The notes below the pieces were generated by a model that was not told where the DNA came from, did not search any database, and worked only from the letters and a program-made list of their open reading frames with translations. A stretch of 64,000 nucleotides of DNA from Dysidea avara (lineage: Eukaryota; Porifera; Demospongiae; Dictyoceratida; Dysideidae): positions 7,842,143-7,906,142 of the forward strand of contig NC_089274.1 of assembly GCF_963678975.1 (NCBI RefSeq), given 5' to 3'. Below, piece after piece: positions 59,623 to 64,000 of the stretch. A program made the position numbers and the translations under genes. The stretch's first letter is position 1. Each line of letters starts with the position of its first letter.

Positions 59623-60087
59623 AACTTGAAATGATTCAGCATAGAGCAGCTCGCTTTGTATTGAACCAACCTTGGAGAAGGAATGTTAGAGATAGTATTA
59701 GTTCATTGTTGTCATCACTTAAGTGGCCAACCTTACAACTTCGAAGAGAGAGCATTCGTCTAATTTTACTTCATACAATAATCAATAATATCTTACAAAT
59801 TCCAACAAATTATCTACCAACTCCATCACCAATTACTACCACCAGATCAAGAAATGACATGAAGTTCCTCCATTACCAGCCTACCATAGACTGTTTTAAG
59901 TATTCCTTTTTTCCACGCACCATTCCCGAATGGAACCAATTGCCTTCAGATATTGCTCATGCCGATTGATTAGATAGTTTCAGAACTTTGCTGAACAGAT
60001 ACTATAATTCATATTTGTAATTGTACTTGTAAATTAGCTTCATGCCCCAGGTGGGCTCTGCTAATCAAATATATAGTAATAATAATA
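59623..60087 (+). mobile_element. 5'-truncated LINE interrupting copy 3
   Basis: Only the last ~116 codons of the RT ORF remain (IQHRAARFVLNQPWRRNVRD, LKWPTLQLRRE, FFPRTIPEWNQLP), then a short 3' UTR and an ATA/AAT-repeat tail. ATGG lies at both joints (59619-59622 and 60088-60091) and alignment with copy 2 (GACATGGCTCAAC) confirms the insertion. It is closely related to the LINE at 9140-9846. It landed 18 bp from the Harbinger-like MITE. Confidence 0.9.
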
Positions 60088-61391
60088 ATGGCTCAACTTA
60101 TTTACAAGTGGATGAAGTGGACGTACGAGAACATTGACAAGAATGCATGTGTAGCAGTTAATTTTCATGACATTCCCCATGTCATGCAGGTAGATCCAAA
60201 ACGTTCGCTCTACATTGTGAAGTTTTTTTGCCAATCTTGCTGCAGAGCACCGTCCATGGTCATTTGCATTTGAAGATCCCATGGGAGAATCTCTTCCAGA
60301 AGAGTTAGAAGCATGGACAGCCAGCATTCGGAGGACCATGACTGCAAATGGTTGGAATGATGGAAAAATACTTGTGCACATTCACCAGAAGTGGGACCTT
60401 CAAACAGCTTCACAGCTTGACTGCCTTAGTGTGGGTGCAGACGGTGTGTGGGCCAGCATGTGTGAAGAAGGTGCTTTAGTAGGTCATGCTTGTGCATCGG
60501 TCACCATGATGAATCTAGTTCGACTAGGGAATACAAAGATTTTGCAAAAGTTCAACTGTACTAAGCTGAGGAGTGTTGCCCGAGCTGTCACCAAGATTAC
60601 AACTGGTAGAAATCGACATCCTAGACAAGTGCTATATGGAGAACGTGCTACAGACCTGATATTTGAAGGGTTTGGTATTGGTGATTTTGACTTGGCAGAG
60701 TTCTTTGGCATCGAGACACCAAATCGCATAACTACTCTTACATCTCCAGAAATGATCTGTGATAGACTAGACTATTTCTTTGGTATAGACCCACAGTTTA
60801 ATGTAGACATTGGCTTGAAAATGAAAAAAGAGATGGAGAAAGATCTTCGCAGTGGTAGAAAGGAAGAATATAATAGTCCTGTGGGTATTGCTGTCCTGTT
60901 TGACCGTGCTGGGGGGGAATGCACAAAGAAAATGTGTGATGTTATTGCTAAGATGGATCTAAAGGCACCCCATCATCAAGCCCTGATAAAAGAGATCCGT
61001 GAAGAATGGGATTTTTGGGATAGTAAAGATAGTGATTGTTTACAATTTGACAACTTCTACCATGGCTTCATGCAACCATACTTTGGATGTTACCGATGTG
61101 TCACCACCAAGAAAGGTCTGCAGGCACTTGATATGGATAAAAATGGTTATGTTGATTGGAATGAATTTCTTCTTTACGTCAAATGGGCTCTACGTGAATA
61201 CCCAGATGTATCCGATGCAGACGAGTTGATGAGTATTGTTTTGAGAAGGGACTGATTCCAGCCATGACAGATGAAAGGGTGAAGGCTAAAGCTTTTGATC
61301 GTATCATCATGTAAAAACATTTACCACAAAACACCACTGAATAGTCAAGATGTAAATCAGGAACCCATAAATGTTGTGACATTTTAATATC

Positions 61392-61413
61392 AAACGGTAC
61401 GGTTGTACCGTTT
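61392..61413. repeat. Perfect 9-bp hairpin AAACGGTAC
   Basis: AAACGGTAC-GGTT-GTACCGTTT, followed by a GC-richer stretch (CGCGCGCTGCCC). Possibly the edge of another repeat; no partner end was found. Confidence 0.5.
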
Positions 61414-61419
61414 AAGTAG

Positions 61420-62340
61420 GAATCCATGTGAAATTTTCGCGCGCTGCCCAAAATCGCGCCTTTAAAAATCATCCTAGAGATATCTTACAAGACGAAAATC
61501 ACCTTTACGGAATAGTACTAGTCCATATAATACATAAAACAGCATTAAATGCAACAAAACGCTTACAGGTGGCCGGATACAGAATTTTAAAAATCGCCAA
61601 AACTTTGAATTTTAGACTGACTGCCTGATTGCCTGACTGATCACAGTTGCAAGCCTAGAGGCCAAACGAAGCAGTGCACGGCAACCATTTTACGCAACAC
61701 TAGCAAACTCACCAGTGGGATGTGCCTTTTGGGGTTCCGACGAGTGTGTGTCCTCTGCGCCTTGTCTTTTCTTTTATCTTCAATCAGGCTGCTTGTCTTC
61801 TTCATCCAACGAAACCATATCGAGGCATTAATTTTCCGTATCAACACTTTCTTTAAGCAGCATAATAGACGCCACAAGATTATTTAAGGCGTTTAGACTA
61901 CGCTACTGTACAGAGGAATAGATTATATTCCTTACTGATATAATCTATGATGGAGGGTACTCTGGTACTAGCTAGATAGCTTCACGATGTGTCACAAGAC
62001 CATGCCCATTCTTCATTCTACGCATTATCGATCTACTGATTGAAACCACAATGACACACCCCTTTTGCGCTAGCTGTATTTCAGTGACTACACACCTTCA
62101 ATTTGGAAGGCTGACTCAACATACTCTATAATCGATTGAAACCACGCCCCCTTTTGGGCAAGCGTACATCTTGCAGGCTGCCTCGAGATACTCTAACACA
62201 GCAGTCACCCTAATAGAACAGTCACATGTTTATAGCTAGCTGTATGCTTTAACAAAAAAAAAACTAAACAAACTAGTATATTAAAATTATAAATTTAAAA
62301 ATAAAGTAGGAATCCAAGCAATAAAAAGTAGCAAAACAAG
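61420..62340. other. Intergenic, no supported gene
   Basis: A few short ORFs on both strands (for example 61641-61877 minus) are not recognisable. At 61911-61952 ATAGATTATATTCC pairs with ATATAATCTATG, a diverged hairpin of the CATAGATA type without a clear duplication. CTCTAACACAGCAGTCA and CCCTAATAGAACAGTCA lie at 62190-62225. Confidence 0.4.
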
Positions 62341-62478
62341 AGAAGAACGATGGTAGCCATTACAGCATAGCTCGGTGGGAAATTCCTACTTTGGCATTGA
62401 ACACAAAATAATGGCTATATCATGCCAAAGTAGGGATTTCCCACCGAGCTATGCTGTAATGGCTACCATCGTTCTTTC
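62341..62478. mobile_element. 138-bp palindromic MITE
   Basis: Arms of 57 bp starting AGAAGAACGATGGTAGCC are nearly perfect inverted copies, with a 23-bp loop. No target duplication identified. Confidence 0.8.
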
Positions 62479-62569
62479 TGACCTATAAAAGTGACCCAGC
62501 TATCCTATCCTATCTCAATAGAAATGAGATCAACAATTAATCCAGTACATTGTAGATCATACAATAAAG

Positions 62570-63031
62570 CAGGCATGGGGTAATCGTAATCAGTAAACGA
62601 TTACAGATTTTAAAAGTAATCATAATCGTAATTTAATCAAACTATAAGTTTATGTAATCGTAATCAAATACACTGGTAAAGTAATCATAATCATGATTAC
62701 CTCCATGATTACATCAACTTGATAGGTTCATTTATCTTACTACAGGATGTGTGGTTATTATTTAATAAACTACAGTAACATGTGCTTGTGTAGACAAAAT
62801 ATATGAAGTAATATTGGCAGCCATAATGACACTTAACATGCCTGCCTGAAGCACTTTAGGGTAGTACCAAAGTGACCACCAACATCCCACACAATGTAAT
62901 CATGATTGTAATCAGATTACTTTAGAAAGTGATTGTAATTATAAATCACACTAATCATAATCATAATAGCAGAAAGCAAAGTAATCACAATCGTAATCGA
63001 TTACTGTCTTTCTGTAATCGCCCCATGCCTG
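62570..63031. mobile_element. 462-bp hAT-type MITE
   Basis: Ends CAGGCATGGGGTAATCG and CGCCCCATGCCTG with an exact 8-bp target duplication CAATAAAG (62562-62569 and 63032-63039). The interior is dominated by GTAATCGTAATC / GATTACGATTAC words. Confidence 0.92.
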
Positions 63032-63039
63032 CAATAAAG

Positions 63040-63770
63040 AGCCATACCTATCTTCCTTCCAAGCTCTTGCAGCCAATAAGTGCTGCTGGGTATTAGTGGG
63101 AATGGCCAGCTCAAACACGTAGATGGAATCCTAGAAACCAAGACCAAGTCAGGTCTGCTTGTGTTTACCACACAGATGCAAACTACGTATGTGGTGCTAA
63201 GCAGTAAGCACTACCTATCCTATCAACACTTTCATTTTAAGACAAAATCACTAAGCATTAAACTTTTACATTGAGATGTATAAATGGTAAGGATTATTCA
63301 AAATGGCTGTAGCTATAGTCTCTATACTTGTACAGACAAACTTGCTTAATAGCAAGCTATTACTCAATGATTTTAAAAACGAAACACTAAGTGTTAGTAT
63401 TTTGAGGTGAGAAAAAAGCACATGACATGCCAAAGTTTGTCATACCTGCCTTATATGAGCAGGACTTTATTGCCCTAGTATATACACTTTATAACATTGT
63501 TATATTGAAGTTAAGCATGAAAGTGATCATAGTGAAACTTTGTACTGAAGTGTTTGATAGGTACCATCCAAAATGTGTGATACTGAAACAATGTACAGGT
63601 GTTAGGGTGCAGCTATAGTGGTATTGTTCCTACAATCGCATGTATATTTCAAGCGAGTCTATATATTCAACTAAGTGATACCAACACCCCTATGTCCTAC
63701 TTATTATCTTCAGCAGTAAAGCAACCAAGAGTTAATATAGGAGAGGTAATATCAATACACAGAAAAATTT
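63040..63770. other. No supported gene
   Basis: AT-rich with several ORFs of 60-66 codons that show no domain or splice logic. Confidence 0.4.
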
Positions 63771-64000
63771 GGAAATTTCAATTAGAGTAGGGACCATAGC
63801 ACATCAATAAAAAATACTGAAACAAGCTGAGTAGTGCACGATATTAAATCACAGTAAAACAATAAGAAGTGTTATATCCCTACTGTGCTCAAAGTACCGT
63901 AATGGAGATGCACAGTAGGGATATTAACACCTCTTATTGTTTTACTGTGATTTAATATTGTGCACTACTCAGCTTGTTTCAGTACTTTTTATCGATGTGT
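63771..64000. mobile_element. Palindromic MITE, second copy, cut by window end
   Basis: GGAAATTTCAATTAGAGTAG then GGACCATAGCACATC, the same family as 20217-20470 with about 90% similarity by eye; the right arm is complete to ATCGATGTG at 64000. Confidence 0.85.

Larger units (their letters stand above)
58244..61314 (+). pseudogene. TIM-barrel/EF-hand gene, copy 3, disrupted
   Basis: Homologous along its whole length to copies 1 and 2. The leader MTVSPARKRRKRGQKQ corresponds to SVSPEAKKLKQ of copy 2. Damage: a 2-bp loss at 58455 (CACACTAC for CACACGCTAC); deletions near 58498 and 58552; insertion of a Harbinger-like MITE at 58737-59604 and of a LINE at 59623-60087; a 1-bp gain in a T-run at about 60228; a 1-bp loss near 61243 that removes the normal C-terminus. 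A 324-codon stretch (60281-61255) remains open, with HIH and the EF-hand loop DMDKNGYVDWNE, so decay is recent or that part was converted by an intact copy. Not expected to make a working protein. Confidence 0.93.

Overview
This is a eukaryotic, animal-type window, most likely from a demosponge. Three things point there. The only clear multi-exon gene has GT-AG introns packed with transposons. Its kinase domain belongs to a coiled-coil TKL-like family that I know mainly from sponges and some cnidarians. The DNA is AT-rich and full of small inverted-repeat elements. The species is inference, not proof. There are no prokaryotic-type operons, and I found no convincing tRNA or rRNA gene.

Layout. 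1-112 is the end of an exon entering from the left. About 2500-8055 is a satellite array with a ~26 bp unit, cut by two foldback insertions. 8.9-10.7 kb holds a foldback element with a LINE inside it, then a mariner-type MITE. 11369-13069 (-) is an intact intronless gene for a TIM-barrel/EF-hand protein (copy 1). About 175 bp away, a divergent gene starts at 13245 and runs to 40924 (+). It encodes a TSG101-like UEV domain, a proline-rich linker, a coiled coil and a protein kinase domain. Its ~20 kb intron contains hAT, MULE, P-like and mariner-like MITEs, a hAT transposase remnant and a 4 kb piggyBac element (29066-33116, TTAA-flanked). 43804-48123 is a Ty3/Gypsy-type LTR retrotransposon on the minus strand with 174-bp LTRs and a TTGAG target duplication. 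48.5-51.27 kb is a nested stack: a foldback, containing a MULE-like MITE and a hAT element, which in turn contains a 5'-truncated LINE. 51306-53063 (+) is a second intact TIM-barrel/EF-hand gene (copy 2). 58244-61314 (+) is a third, broken copy, interrupted by a Harbinger-like MITE and by a LINE 3' fragment. The right end carries hAT and palindromic MITEs.

Main points. (1) The UEV-coiled-coil-kinase gene keeps the TSG101 domain order but has a kinase domain where TSG101 has its C-terminal steadiness box. One short UEV exon could not be located. (2) The three TIM-barrel/EF-hand copies show recent duplication. Copies 1 and 2 are almost identical over their first ~75% but clearly diverged over the last ~25%, which suggests gene conversion. 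(3) Two families of very small hairpin insertions (19, 26, 28, 37 and 45 bp, with larger relatives of 304-466 bp) have 7-bp target duplications. They are among the smallest MITE-like insertions one could recognise. (4) Many element boundaries can be read to the base from their target-site duplications, so the order of insertion can be reconstructed.

All coordinates were read by eye. Family names for non-coding elements rest on terminal-repeat sequence and duplication length only.
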